DNA from: an uncultured Saprospiraceae bacterium
GTDB taxonomy: Bacteria; Bacteroidota; Bacteroidia; Chitinophagales; Saprospiraceae
DNA length: 6,543 nucleotides
Assembly: GCA_934699305.1 (NCBI GenBank)
Contig: CAKUWM010000159.1
Span: 1 to 6,543, forward strand
Direction: 5' to 3'
The notes below the pieces were generated by a model. It was not told the origin of the DNA. It worked only from the letters and a program-made list of their open reading frames with translations, and ran no database searches. A program made the translations under genes and the position numbers. The stretch's first letter is position 1; each line of letters opens with the position of its first letter. Of the stretch, positions 1 to 6,543 are shown piece by piece.

Positions 1-1617
1 CATATAGACAGAATATCCGCCATAAGAAGCTCCTACAGCGCCCATTCGGTCTTTGTCCACATAAGGTTCGGCAGCAAGGGCATCGGTAGCGCTCAGATAG
101 TCTCTGATGGGCTGGCCGCCCCAATCTCCAGAAATTGCCTCATTCCACGCCTGTCCATAACCGGGCATTCCACGGCGATTGGGTGCAATGACAATGTATC
201 CATTGGCTGCCATCAATTGCATATTCCATCTAAAGGAATAAAATTGCGAAAGTGCGCTTTGTGGACCGCCTTGACAATATAAGAGTGCGGGATATTTTTT
301 AGCAGGATCAAAGTCAGGGGGATAGATGACCCAGGATACCATGTCTTTTCCATCTGTTGTTTTGACCATTTTTTTCTCCACCTTGCTCATTTTTACTGTC
401 TTATATAAGTCGTCATTGACATGCGTAAGTTGGATTATTTCGCCATTATTAGGGTTGACTGAATACAATTCGGCAGCATGATTGAAATCAGTTCTTTGTG
501 CAATAATATTTCCATCGGATGCAATACCTATGATTCCTGAGTAATCGTGTTCATCCGTAGTTAATTGCTTTATTTGAGTAGAAATATTTCCTTCCTTGTT
601 GGTAGTTAATTTTGCTTCAAAAAGAGAAATTAGGCCGTTTAACGGTGCAGAAAAGTAAACCTTATCACTTGTGTTTGCCCAGGTAAAAGAAGAAACGGTA
701 CCATCCCAATCCTGAAAAAGATTGAATTTTTTTCCACTTTTTAGGTCAGCTACCCAGATACTGACTTTATCCGCTTCATAGCCGTCTCTCGGCATTGAAG
801 ACCATGCGAATCGCTTACCATCCGGAGAAAAAGAGGGAGACTTGTCATAGCCCATCATGCCCATAGTAAAATTAGTCGTTTGCCCATTTGCAATATTGTA
901 AAAATATATATCGGAATTGGTACTTGTTGCATAGTCTTTTCCCACCTTTTTAGTAGCAACGTACGCCAGCAGTTGGCCATCGGGATGCCACGCAAAGTCA
1001 TCACTTCCGCCAAAAGGTTTAGTAGGTGAATCGTACGGTTCTTTAGCCATGATGTCAGTAGCCTTGTATGTGCCATCAGCTTGTTTAATGCCAACAAAGA
1101 CATGATTATAAGTGCCATCTGACCATTGCGTCCAATGTCGATACATAAGGTCATCGTATATTCTTGCCGTTGTGGTGGCATATTCCGGGTATAGATCAGC
1201 GGCTGTAGCGTCTATTTTTATACTTTGTGACCAAATGACATTGCCTGTTTTGGCATTGAACACCAAGTTTTCTGTTTGATCAGATATTGCAGGGACAGTC
1301 GTAGTAGATGTTAGTTTGCCGTCCGAAGTGAAAAGAATACCGCCATCCGATAATAATATTGGATTGTCACCCGGCTTGCCCTGACTTATTGATTTGATGT
1401 TTTTGCCATCAATTCCTATTGAAGATATGAAATTGGCTCTTTTCCCGGAGTTAATATTGTAAGTAGTAACATTATAACAGATAGAGTTGCCCTTGTTGTA
1501 AAGAAAAGCGCCCGAAACCCGACCCAGTGACCACAAAAGTTCCGGAGTCATCACGCCCTGAGCAAATATGGGTTGTGTTAAAATGATTGTAATTAGAATG
1601 AATAAATACTTTTTCAT
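1..1617 (-). CDS. Secreted S9-family serine peptidase, dipeptidyl-peptidase 5-like (C-terminus cut by window edge)
   Basis: Translating from the ATG at 1615-1617 gives 539 residues with no stop before the window edge. Residues 1-19 form a Sec signal peptide (MKK, a hydrophobic run, then PIFA|Q), so the enzyme is probably periplasmic. Residues about 25-410 look like the beta-propeller of S9 peptidases, with Tol/PD40-like blades such as FAWHPDG (208-214) and SPSFSPDGKRFAW (260-272). The alpha/beta-hydrolase domain starts near 420 and shows YCQGGPQS (447-454), APNRRGMPGYG (478-488) and SGDWGG (496-501). The nucleophile motif GASYGG has Ser531, codon at 25-27. The Asp and His of the triad lie outside the window; the family is usually about 680-720 residues. 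The wording closely matches Bacteroidota DPP5, which removes dipeptides with hydrophobic P1 residues and supports peptide nutrition. That substrate assignment is inference; an acylaminoacyl-peptidase-like role is the alternative. The start lies 8 bp after the acetyltransferase stop, suggesting cotranscription. No Shine-Dalgarno sequence is visible. Confidence 0.93.
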   Translation of the reverse strand, partial: MKKYLFILITIILTQPIFAQGVMTPELLWSLGRVSGAFLYNKGNSICYNVTTYNINSGKRANFISSIGIDGKNIKSISQGKPGDNPILLSDGGILFTSDGKLTSTTTVPAISDQTENLVFNAKTGNVIWSQSIKIDATAADLYPEYATTTARIYDDLMYRHWTQWSDGTYNHVFVGIKQADGTYKATDIMAKEPYDSPTKPFGGSDDFAWHPDGQLLAYVATKKVGKDYATSTNSDIYFYNIANGQTTNFTMGMMGYDKSPSFSPDGKRFAWSSMPRDGYEADKVSIWVADLKSGKKFNLFQDWDGTVSSFTWANTSDKVYFSAPLNGLISLFEAKLTTNKEGNISTQIKQLTTDEHDYSGIIGIASDGNIIAQRTDFNHAAELYSVNPNNGEIIQLTHVNDDLYKTVKMSKVEKKMVKTTDGKDMVSWVIYPPDFDPAKKYPALLYCQGGPQSALSQFYSFRWNMQLMAANGYIVIAPNRRGMPGYGQAWNEAISGDWGGQPIRDYLSATDALAAEPYVDKDRMGAVGASYGGYSVYM

Positions 1618-1625
1618 TATCAAAA

Positions 1626-2114
1626 TTATTTTTTTGTATAAGACATAATAAAATCGTTCATATAATAACCGTTGCCGATATCAAAATCATCATAGCCTTC
1701 AATGATAAAGCCATTTTTAAAATAAAAATTAATTGCTTTAAAATTCTTTCTATTGACATGAAGGCGTAGGAATTTATTAGGAGTGTTAATTTCTGATTTT
1801 AAATGATTCATTGCCCACGAGCCTACACCTTTGTGCTGAGAAGAAGTGTCTATGTAAAATTTATGAATGAAAATATCGGTAGATCGCTGTTCCAAATGGA
1901 GATATCCGATGAAATCATCATTGTTATAAACGGTAAAAATATCGTGACCCTTTTCCAGTTTTTCCTTTAATGCCGGTTCGGAATAGAATAATTGGAGCAT
2001 ATAATCGACTTGGGTTTGGCCTATATTTTGGACATATGTATCTTGCCAAATTTTATGTGCAAGATTGAATATATCACGCAAGTTAGCCGTATCAGCTCTT
2101 TTTATCGATAACAT
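1626..2114 (-). CDS. GNAT-family N-acetyltransferase
   Basis: This encodes a 162-residue single-domain protein, the normal length for GNAT enzymes, which transfer acetyl from acetyl-CoA to an amine. The acetyl-CoA pyrophosphate-binding motif A is visible as FYIDTSSQHKGVGSWAM (86-102), with Q-H-K-G-V-G at 93-98 fitting Q/R-x-x-G-x-G/A. Motif B follows as NRKNFKAINFYFKNGF (121-136), the usual N-x-x-A-x-x-F-Y-x-x-x-G-F pattern. The N-terminal W-x-x-x-Y segment (23-27) and the C-terminal GNGYYMNDFIM (147-157) recall PaiA-like polyamine acetyltransferases, but the substrate cannot be read from the sequence. There is no signal peptide or membrane segment, so it should be cytosolic. The ATG is supported because no other ATG, GTG or TTG lies in frame between it and an upstream in-frame TAA. 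Its stop is 8 bp before the S9 peptidase start, so the two are probably cotranscribed; a functional link between them is not evident. Confidence 0.9.
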   Translation of the reverse strand: MLSIKRADTANLRDIFNLAHKIWQDTYVQNIGQTQVDYMLQLFYSEPALKEKLEKGHDIFTVYNNDDFIGYLHLEQRSTDIFIHKFYIDTSSQHKGVGSWAMNHLKSEINTPNKFLRLHVNRKNFKAINFYFKNGFIIEGYDDFDIGNGYYMNDFIMSYTKK

Positions 2115-2198
2115 ACAGATAAATATAGGATATTTTTTACAACCATTATTTTAACCCTTCATGAATGTGTCCATGCGAAAACATTATTTGAATAGAAA
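2115..2198. other. Intergenic gap without a convincing signal
   Basis: These 84 bp separate the isomerase stop from the acetyltransferase start. I find no terminator-like GC stem with a T-run. There is an 8-bp palindrome, TTCATGAA at 2158-2165. A TATATTTA sequence (minus strand, 2120-2127) resembles a -7 box but is only 5 bp from the ATG and has no properly spaced TTTG. The acetyltransferase-peptidase pair may have its own promoter here or be read through from upstream; the sequence does not decide. Confidence 0.4.
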
Positions 2199-3074
2199 TT
2201 AGATTTTCATTTTTTTCATAAAATCAGCATTAGCTCGAATAGCGTCTAAGGGTGTTGTACCCGGATATGCTTCTTGTTCTACTATAAAGTATTCCATCCC
2301 ATCCTTTTCGGCTGCTTTTAAAGTTGATTTCCAATCGATTATGCCTTTTCCTAAGTCAACAGAATTTAATGAATTGTCGTGAACCGGATGTCTGCTAAAA
2401 TCTTTGATGTGACACAACTTAAAACGGTTTTTGTATTTATGTAGCCAGTATTCGATTTTTTCTCCGGCAGCATGTACCCAAAACATATCCATTTCGAAGG
2501 TCACTAAGGCCGGGTCGGTTTCATTCATGAGGATATCCTGAGGATAAATTCCATTTACTGCTTCAAAGGAATAAGCGTGGTTGTGATAACCAAATCCGAC
2601 CCCATTTTTTTTACACAGTTCTCCTTTTTTATTAAAATCTTCGGCTGCCATCTTGTACTTATCCAAATTATCCTGCTTCCCCAACCAGGGGCAAATTAGA
2701 TATTTAACACCTATAGATGCTGCTTCTTCCACTTTTCGTTCAAAGTCTTTAAATATATCGCAATGGGCGGAGATGATGGTCATCCCCAAATTTCCCACAT
2801 AGTTTTTAAATCCTTTGGCTCCCATTCCCCACCACATGCCATCAGGACCGTCATAACTTTCGATTTGTTTGTAACCTGCCGCTGCAATTTTTTGTAGGAT
2901 TCCTTTTACATCCTTTGGAATGTCGTCTCTAAGGGTATAAAGTTGTAAGCCAAAGTTCTTTATTCTTTTTTCAGGAATAAATGGATGGTCGAGTATATTG
3001 GGTGACGGCAATAGAATCATCCCACCGGCAGCTACACTAAGGTTATGTATAAATCTTCTTCTGTCCTTTCTCAT
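2199..3074 (-). CDS. Sugar phosphate isomerase/epimerase-like TIM-barrel protein with Tat-type leader
   Basis: The 291-residue product belongs to the xylose-isomerase-like TIM-barrel (AP endonuclease family 2) superfamily. The N-terminus RKDRRRFIHNLSVAAGG carries a twin-arginine motif (R-R-x-F-I, 5-9) followed by a short hydrophobic stretch to about residue 23, so export through Tat to the periplasm is likely. The barrel starts at GLQLYTLRD (42-50), the usual first strand of the family. Likely metal and active-site residues are Glu72 in QIES, His104 in SAH, His164/His166 in GYHNHAYSF (162-170), Glu194/Asp196 in EMDMFW, His222 in HIKD, and Glu266 or Glu268 in EQE. GKGIIDW (242-248) is also typical. 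Members isomerise or epimerise sugars, inositols or their oxidised forms; the exact substrate is unknown. An in-frame TAA lies upstream with no alternative start before the ATG, which fixes the N-terminus. The preceding macroglobulin gene ends 85 bp upstream, and the following acetyltransferase starts 84 bp downstream. Confidence 0.9.
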   Translation of the reverse strand: MRKDRRRFIHNLSVAAGGMILLPSPNILDHPFIPEKRIKNFGLQLYTLRDDIPKDVKGILQKIAAAGYKQIESYDGPDGMWWGMGAKGFKNYVGNLGMTIISAHCDIFKDFERKVEEAASIGVKYLICPWLGKQDNLDKYKMAAEDFNKKGELCKKNGVGFGYHNHAYSFEAVNGIYPQDILMNETDPALVTFEMDMFWVHAAGEKIEYWLHKYKNRFKLCHIKDFSRHPVHDNSLNSVDLGKGIIDWKSTLKAAEKDGMEYFIVEQEAYPGTTPLDAIRANADFMKKMKI

Positions 3075-3091
3075 ACTATTATTATCTTTTG

Positions 3092-3099
3092 TAAAGTTA
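3092..3099 (-). promoter_or_regulatory. Possible Bacteroidota-type -7 box upstream of the isomerase gene
   Basis: Read on the minus strand the bases are TAACTTTA, differing from the Bacteroidota consensus TAnnTTTG only in the last base. The box lies 17 bp upstream of the ATG at 3072-3074, which would give a short leader. A clear -33 TTTG element is missing; the region where it should lie is part of the AT-rich hairpin. The call is tentative. Confidence 0.3.
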
Positions 3100-3103
3100 C
3101 ATT

Positions 3104-3137
3104 AGATTTTTTAGAAAAAGAATTTTTCTGAAAATCT
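3104..3137. repeat. AT-rich inverted repeat (hairpin) between macroglobulin and isomerase genes
   Basis: The arms are 3104-3119 and 3123-3137 around a 3-base loop. Pairing is 7 bp next to the loop, one mismatch (a T-G wobble when read on the plus strand), 4 bp, a one-base bulge and 3 bp. It begins 22 bases after the macroglobulin stop codon. On the transcribed strand it is not followed by a T-run, so it is a poor classical intrinsic terminator. It could instead protect the 3' end of the macroglobulin mRNA, or be an operator over the promoter of the isomerase gene. Because the stem is almost all A-T, chance pairing is possible. Confidence 0.45.
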
Positions 3138-3159
3138 GAATATGCAGCCATTCATCTTT

Positions 3160-6100
3160 TTATTCAATAGTCATTCTTTCTCCTTTGCTATGGCTGGAAA
3201 ATTCAGGTGCATACATGCATTGAATTGTTGAAATACCGGTAGAAAAGTCTCCCCTCAATGATGCTCTGATATCATATTCAAATACAAAGGTTCCTTTAGG
3301 CAAATAATCCATGAAAAAGTTGGTTGCGACATCTTTAATAGATTGATAATATCCCAATCCTCCTTGATATCTATAACCGCTGATAGATTGGATAGGCTCT
3401 GTGCCTGCCGGACGCATATCTTTTAAGTGAACAAATTCCATGGGTCTATCGACACGGATGATTGTTTGAATTCTGATTTTGTCACCAACCTTGATTTTCT
3501 GACCTTTAGATATGGCAATTAATTTTTCACCTCTATCCGTTTTTTGAACGATGTGATATGCCTTTTCAATCGTTAGCGGCGTTTCTTGAAACAACTTAAT
3601 TTTATCCATTTGTTCAAAATACTGGAAATAGGCTGCTCCCCAATTGACGACAGGAGCGTTATTCTTCACCTTTATTTGAGAAAAATCCGATTTTATCTCG
3701 GGACCTGAATAGCTTTTTTTGAAATATCCGGTTCCACTTTCAGGATTCGTAGAGGCTATATCAAACTTTGCCTTTCCTAAATGAATGTCCGGCCATACCG
3801 TTTCGAGATTCATTGTACCTCCATTGATTAATAAAGCGTATATAGCGGATGATGTCGCCTTTGTTGTATTCCAGTTGTTGGTCTGTTTATTGGTCAACAG
3901 CCAAAGTTTCATCTCATCCACCAATTCAGTCTCATTGGTCAATTCAGCAAAAACTTCAATCATCATGGATTGTGTCTCTATCGGCAACATATACCAGAAA
4001 TAGCCTCTTGGTGAATTCCAATACATACCTAAGTTATCATTGCGAAAAGCGGTTTGCTTCAGACCCTCTACAATAAGATTGGAAGTCGCATTTTCGCCAT
4101 TGCGTGCAAGATACAATGCTATCATCCCCTGAGCATATTGGTTTTTCTTGTTCCAATATTTTTTTGATTGGTTGAAGAAGTATTGATACGCTTCTGATTT
4201 GATATTATGGTTGTCTGTCTTAAGGACTAAGGATCTGGCATATAGATACTGAATCGGCCAATAATATAAGTGGTCGGCTTCCATTGCCTTTTTATCACCT
4301 TTATTATCTTTTTTAATTTCCTCATAAGCCTTTGTCAAAGCTAAATCACAATATGTCAATGCTTTTTGGAGCATGTTTTCAATATCAGCATCTGTATTTT
4401 TCACGACACCCAAGTGTTGCAAATGACCGATATTTTCGATGACATAGGAAGTGACGTATTCGTTGGCCTGGCAACCGGGAAACCATGGTAAGCCACCATT
4501 TTGATATTGCCTTTTGACAATTTTTTGCAAAGCAGCTTTTTGTTCAGAAGCCATTTTGTTGAAATCAAAAAGAAGTCCAATATTCTTTTTTTGTTGTTCT
4601 TCGTTTTGGGCTTCTAAGACCCATGGTGTTTCTTGTAATAATGCGGACTTTAATTCCTCATTTTTTTGAAGATTGCTTAATAATGCATCCGAATTTTTCC
4701 ATTTTTCAAAGACAGCTTTTATTTTAGGATTGCTGTTGGCGATATAGGCAGCCAAGGTATTGGCGTAATAGCGATTGAGGAGTTGTTCGGTACATTCATA
4801 CGGATATTCCATCATATAAGGCAGTGCCTGGACAGCATACCATGCCGGATTAGACGAATATTCCAAAGTATATCTGTACGGTGTTGCTGTTGCAGAACTT
4901 AAGGAACTATTCATGGCATCGAAGGTAAATGACTTTTCTGTTCCCTTGCGAATCATCATCGGCATGGTTTCAGTGACCAACATTCTGTTAGAGAGCACAG
5001 GAAGTGTATTCTCTTCACCATCGGTATGTTGTTCCGTCTGTGCAGTAATTCGTACTGTTACAGTTTCAGTAGGCAAAGCAGGTGCATGTATTTTCCAGGA
5101 TACGACGGTAGACTGACCAGCAGAAAGAATTACAGATTGTTCAGATGGGGATACATATAGTTGTGGGCTGAGTGGTTGCATTGTTATCCCATCCAGAAGT
5201 TCTAATTTGGTCTTTGCAATTCCACTCAAACCATTCATATTGGTAATCTTAGCAGTTAGTTCTATATCGTCATTTTCTCTAAAATATCGTGGCAGATTGG
5301 GGAATACCATAAGATCTTTAGATGTAGTAACTGTATTTTCCAAAGTCCCTTGTTGTAAATCCTTGGTATGTGCAAAGATTCGCAATTTCCACTTTGTAAG
5401 TGCTTCTTTCATCTTGAATTGCAGGATAACATTTCCGTCTTTATCTGTATAGAGATTGGGATAGAAGAACACCGTTTCTTCCAAATTTTTACGTATAGGA
5501 GGTATTTCAGAGGTTAATTCAGATGTATTGGAAACTTTTTCTTCTTTTTCAGAAGAACTAATGCCTGATTCGCTTTTGTCAGCTATGCCATCCATCGGTG
5601 ATCCGGATGAGTTTTCCATGGCTTCCGCCGTAGGAACAGCATCATAGGTTACATTACCTGCACGTTTGTATTGTTTCATTTCAATATCTCCAGATCCACT
5701 ATAAAGAGCATGATAAAAATATATGAGTATATTGGGTAAGAAACTTCTTTCTGTTTCGTCTTTTACATGAAGAAAAGAAGTATTAAAATTTTTGTATATA
5801 GTAGCAACTTGATTGTGATAATCTACATAGTTGCTTAAGGTATAATAATTTGGAAAGGGGATAGTCGAGTATATGTCATAAGCAAATACATCCAATGACG
5901 CATCATATATTGACGCCAATACCTCTGCTGCTACTTTTTCTTTTCCTGAGCCTGATATGACCAATTCCCATGTTTCATCCTGACCGGGAGCTAACTTATC
6001 TCTGAAAGTTTTGAGTTGAATAGTCAATTCCTTCTCTGTCCATGGCACATTGATAGGCACTGATTGAGATTGAACTCGCGAAAACCCATAGCTGGTAACA

Positions 6101-6543
6101 ACGGTATTGACTCCGCCCAGATATTGGCGATTTATTGCTATGGATTTATTGATTGCAGATGAAGCATCTAACCATTCTCTTGAGATAAGTTTATTTTTTA
6201 CAAAAAATTCATATAATAATTTGCCGGATGGATTTCTTGATTTATAAGATTGATGGCTTATGTCACCTACTTGATAGGCCTTTTTGTCTGTTGCGGCCGA
6301 GATTAAATCATTTATCTTAAAGTCGAGGCTTTTTGATGGATTACTTATGGTAGTATAGTAAGCTTGTTTGGCAGTCAAAGGCTTTTGTCCTGTTATATCG
6401 AAGGTGATGCGATATTCACCTTTAGGGAATTGGATTGATTTAAGCGCTGCTATGGGAGTTTTACCGGATTGTATATTCTGATCAAAAATTGTTTTTGTGA
6501 CATTCCAGGATGTTATATCGGTTTCATTCAGATAGCTTTCATA
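3160..6543 (-). CDS. Bacterial alpha-2-macroglobulin-family protein (N-terminus cut by window edge)
   Basis: The frame is open from the right edge to the TAA at 3160-3162, giving 1127 visible residues (numbered here from the edge). The TTG at 6376-6378 is not the start, because the frame continues upstream with normal protein (GEYRITFDITG just before it). Bacteroidota members usually have about 1800-2100 residues, so roughly the C-terminal 55-60% is present. In order I see macroglobulin-like beta domains (1 to about 295), a Ser/Glu-rich linker at the bait-region position (300-349), the conserved ETVFFYPNLYTDKDGN with ALTKWKL (356-387), more beta domains, and a helical thioester domain (about 560-900). 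The thioester domain has PYECTEQ (Cys584-Gln587), GGLPWFPG (683-690) and NNWNTTKATSSAIYALL at its end. The C-terminal domain ends with the family signature QCMYAPEFSSHS (1108-1119). Such proteins trap attacking proteases: bait cleavage exposes the Cys-Gln thioester, which bonds covalently to the protease. They usually sit in the periplasm as lipoproteins, but the anchor is not in view. No PbpC partner is visible here. Confidence 0.95.
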   Translation of the reverse strand, partial: YESYLNETDITSWNVTKTIFDQNIQSGKTPIAALKSIQFPKGEYRITFDITGQKPLTAKQAYYTTISNPSKSLDFKINDLISAATDKKAYQVGDISHQSYKSRNPSGKLLYEFFVKNKLISREWLDASSAINKSIAINRQYLGGVNTVVTSYGFSRVQSQSVPINVPWTEKELTIQLKTFRDKLAPGQDETWELVISGSGKEKVAAEVLASIYDASLDVFAYDIYSTIPFPNYYTLSNYVDYHNQVATIYKNFNTSFLHVKDETERSFLPNILIYFYHALYSGSGDIEMKQYKRAGNVTYDAVPTAEAMENSSGSPMDGIADKSESGISSSEKEEKVSNTSELTSEIPPIRKNLEETVFFYPNLYTDKDGNVILQFKMKEALTKWKLRIFAHTKDLQQGTLENTVTTSKDLMVFPNLPRYFRENDDIELTAKITNMNGLSGIAKTKLELLDGITMQPLSPQLYVSPSEQSVILSAGQSTVVSWKIHAPALPTETVTVRITAQTEQHTDGEENTLPVLSNRMLVTETMPMMIRKGTEKSFTFDAMNSSLSSATATPYRYTLEYSSNPAWYAVQALPYMMEYPYECTEQLLNRYYANTLAAYIANSNPKIKAVFEKWKNSDALLSNLQKNEELKSALLQETPWVLEAQNEEQQKKNIGLLFDFNKMASEQKAALQKIVKRQYQNGGLPWFPGCQANEYVTSYVIENIGHLQHLGVVKNTDADIENMLQKALTYCDLALTKAYEEIKKDNKGDKKAMEADHLYYWPIQYLYARSLVLKTDNHNIKSEAYQYFFNQSKKYWNKKNQYAQGMIALYLARNGENATSNLIVEGLKQTAFRNDNLGMYWNSPRGYFWYMLPIETQSMMIEVFAELTNETELVDEMKLWLLTNKQTNNWNTTKATSSAIYALLINGGTMNLETVWPDIHLGKAKFDIASTNPESGTGYFKKSYSGPEIKSDFSQIKVKNNAPVVNWGAAYFQYFEQMDKIKLFQETPLTIEKAYHIVQKTDRGEKLIAISKGQKIKVGDKIRIQTIIRVDRPMEFVHLKDMRPAGTEPIQSISGYRYQGGLGYYQSIKDVATNFFMDYLPKGTFVFEYDIRASLRGDFSTGISTIQCMYAPEFSSHSKGERMTIE
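4783..4794 (-). other. Thioester motif Cys-Thr-Glu-Gln of the macroglobulin
   Basis: The codons TGT ACC GAA CAA encode C-T-E-Q within YPYECTEQLLNRYY. In thioester-containing macroglobulins and complement proteins the C-x-E-Q motif forms an internal Cys-gamma-glutamyl thioester that reacts with an attacking protease. All required residues are present, so this copy is predicted to be thioester-competent, unlike bacterial paralogues of the MagD type that lack the motif. Thioester formation itself is inferred. Confidence 0.88.
5497..5646 (-). other. Predicted bait region of the macroglobulin
   Basis: Visible residues 300-349 form a 50-residue low-complexity segment with 11 Ser and 8 Glu, plus Gly, Pro and Lys, and no aromatic residue after the first Tyr. 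It lies immediately before the conserved ETVFFYPN block, where bait regions sit in this superfamily. The composition suggests an exposed, unstructured loop that many proteases could cut. It carries acidic and basic residues (the run SSEKEEK), Met-Glu and Met-Asp pairs, and small residues. The boundaries are estimated from composition. Confidence 0.6.

Noticed and set aside
855..1181. 108-codon open frame on the minus strand
   Set aside because: It lies in another frame inside the S9 peptidase gene, whose own frame is continuous and carries recognisable family motifs.
2120..2127. TATATTTA as a promoter -7 box for the acetyltransferase
   Set aside because: It is only 5 bp from the start codon and lacks a suitably spaced TTTG element; such AT-rich words are expected by chance here.
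3104..3137. Hairpin as a classical rho-independent terminator
   Set aside because: The stem is almost entirely A-T, and no T-run follows it on the transcribed strand; it is reported only as an inverted repeat of uncertain role.
3785..4076. Two overlapping plus-strand open frames (3785-4003 and 3849-4076)
   Set aside because: Both are antisense to the thioester-domain part of the macroglobulin gene, and their translations show no family motif.
4913..5452. Plus-strand open frames at 4913-5116 and 5207-5452
   Set aside because: Both are antisense to continuous macroglobulin coding sequence, with no recognisable domain or upstream signal.
1..6543. CRISPR array, tRNA or rRNA genes, insertion sequence or phage genes
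   Set aside because: No regularly spaced repeats, RNA-gene signatures, transposase-like frames or terminal inverted repeats were seen; coding sequence fills nearly the whole window.

Overview
The window looks like chromosomal DNA of a member of the Bacteroidota, perhaps a Chitinophaga- or Sphingobacterium-like lineage. The reasons are the AT-rich composition, start codons without a purine-rich Shine-Dalgarno sequence, and four gene families whose motif wording is typical of that phylum. The phylum is inferred from protein character, not from a marker gene.

All four genes read on the minus strand, so transcription runs from high to low coordinates. In that order they are: (1) a large alpha-2-macroglobulin-family protein, 3160-6543, whose N-terminal part lies beyond the right edge; (2) a sugar phosphate isomerase/epimerase-like TIM-barrel protein with a twin-arginine-type leader, 2199-3074; (3) a GNAT N-acetyltransferase, 1626-2114; (4) a secreted S9-family serine peptidase resembling dipeptidyl-peptidase 5, 1-1617, cut at the left edge just after its catalytic serine. 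Both edge genes are open to the window boundary. The TTG at 6376-6378 is an internal leucine codon, not the start of the macroglobulin gene.

The gaps are 85 bp (genes 1-2), 84 bp (genes 2-3) and 8 bp (genes 3-4). Only the last pair is clearly operon-like. The first gap holds an AT-rich inverted repeat and a possible Bacteroidota-type -7 box. The second gap holds nothing convincing. Three of the four products probably act outside the cytoplasm: a protease-trapping macroglobulin, a Tat-type exported sugar-processing protein and a periplasmic dipeptidyl peptidase. The acetyltransferase is cytosolic.

I see no mobile element, CRISPR array, RNA gene or prophage signal, and no evidence of an undescribed system. 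The most noteworthy details are the intact thioester and Ser/Glu-rich bait-like segment of the macroglobulin, and the hairpin between genes 1 and 2.
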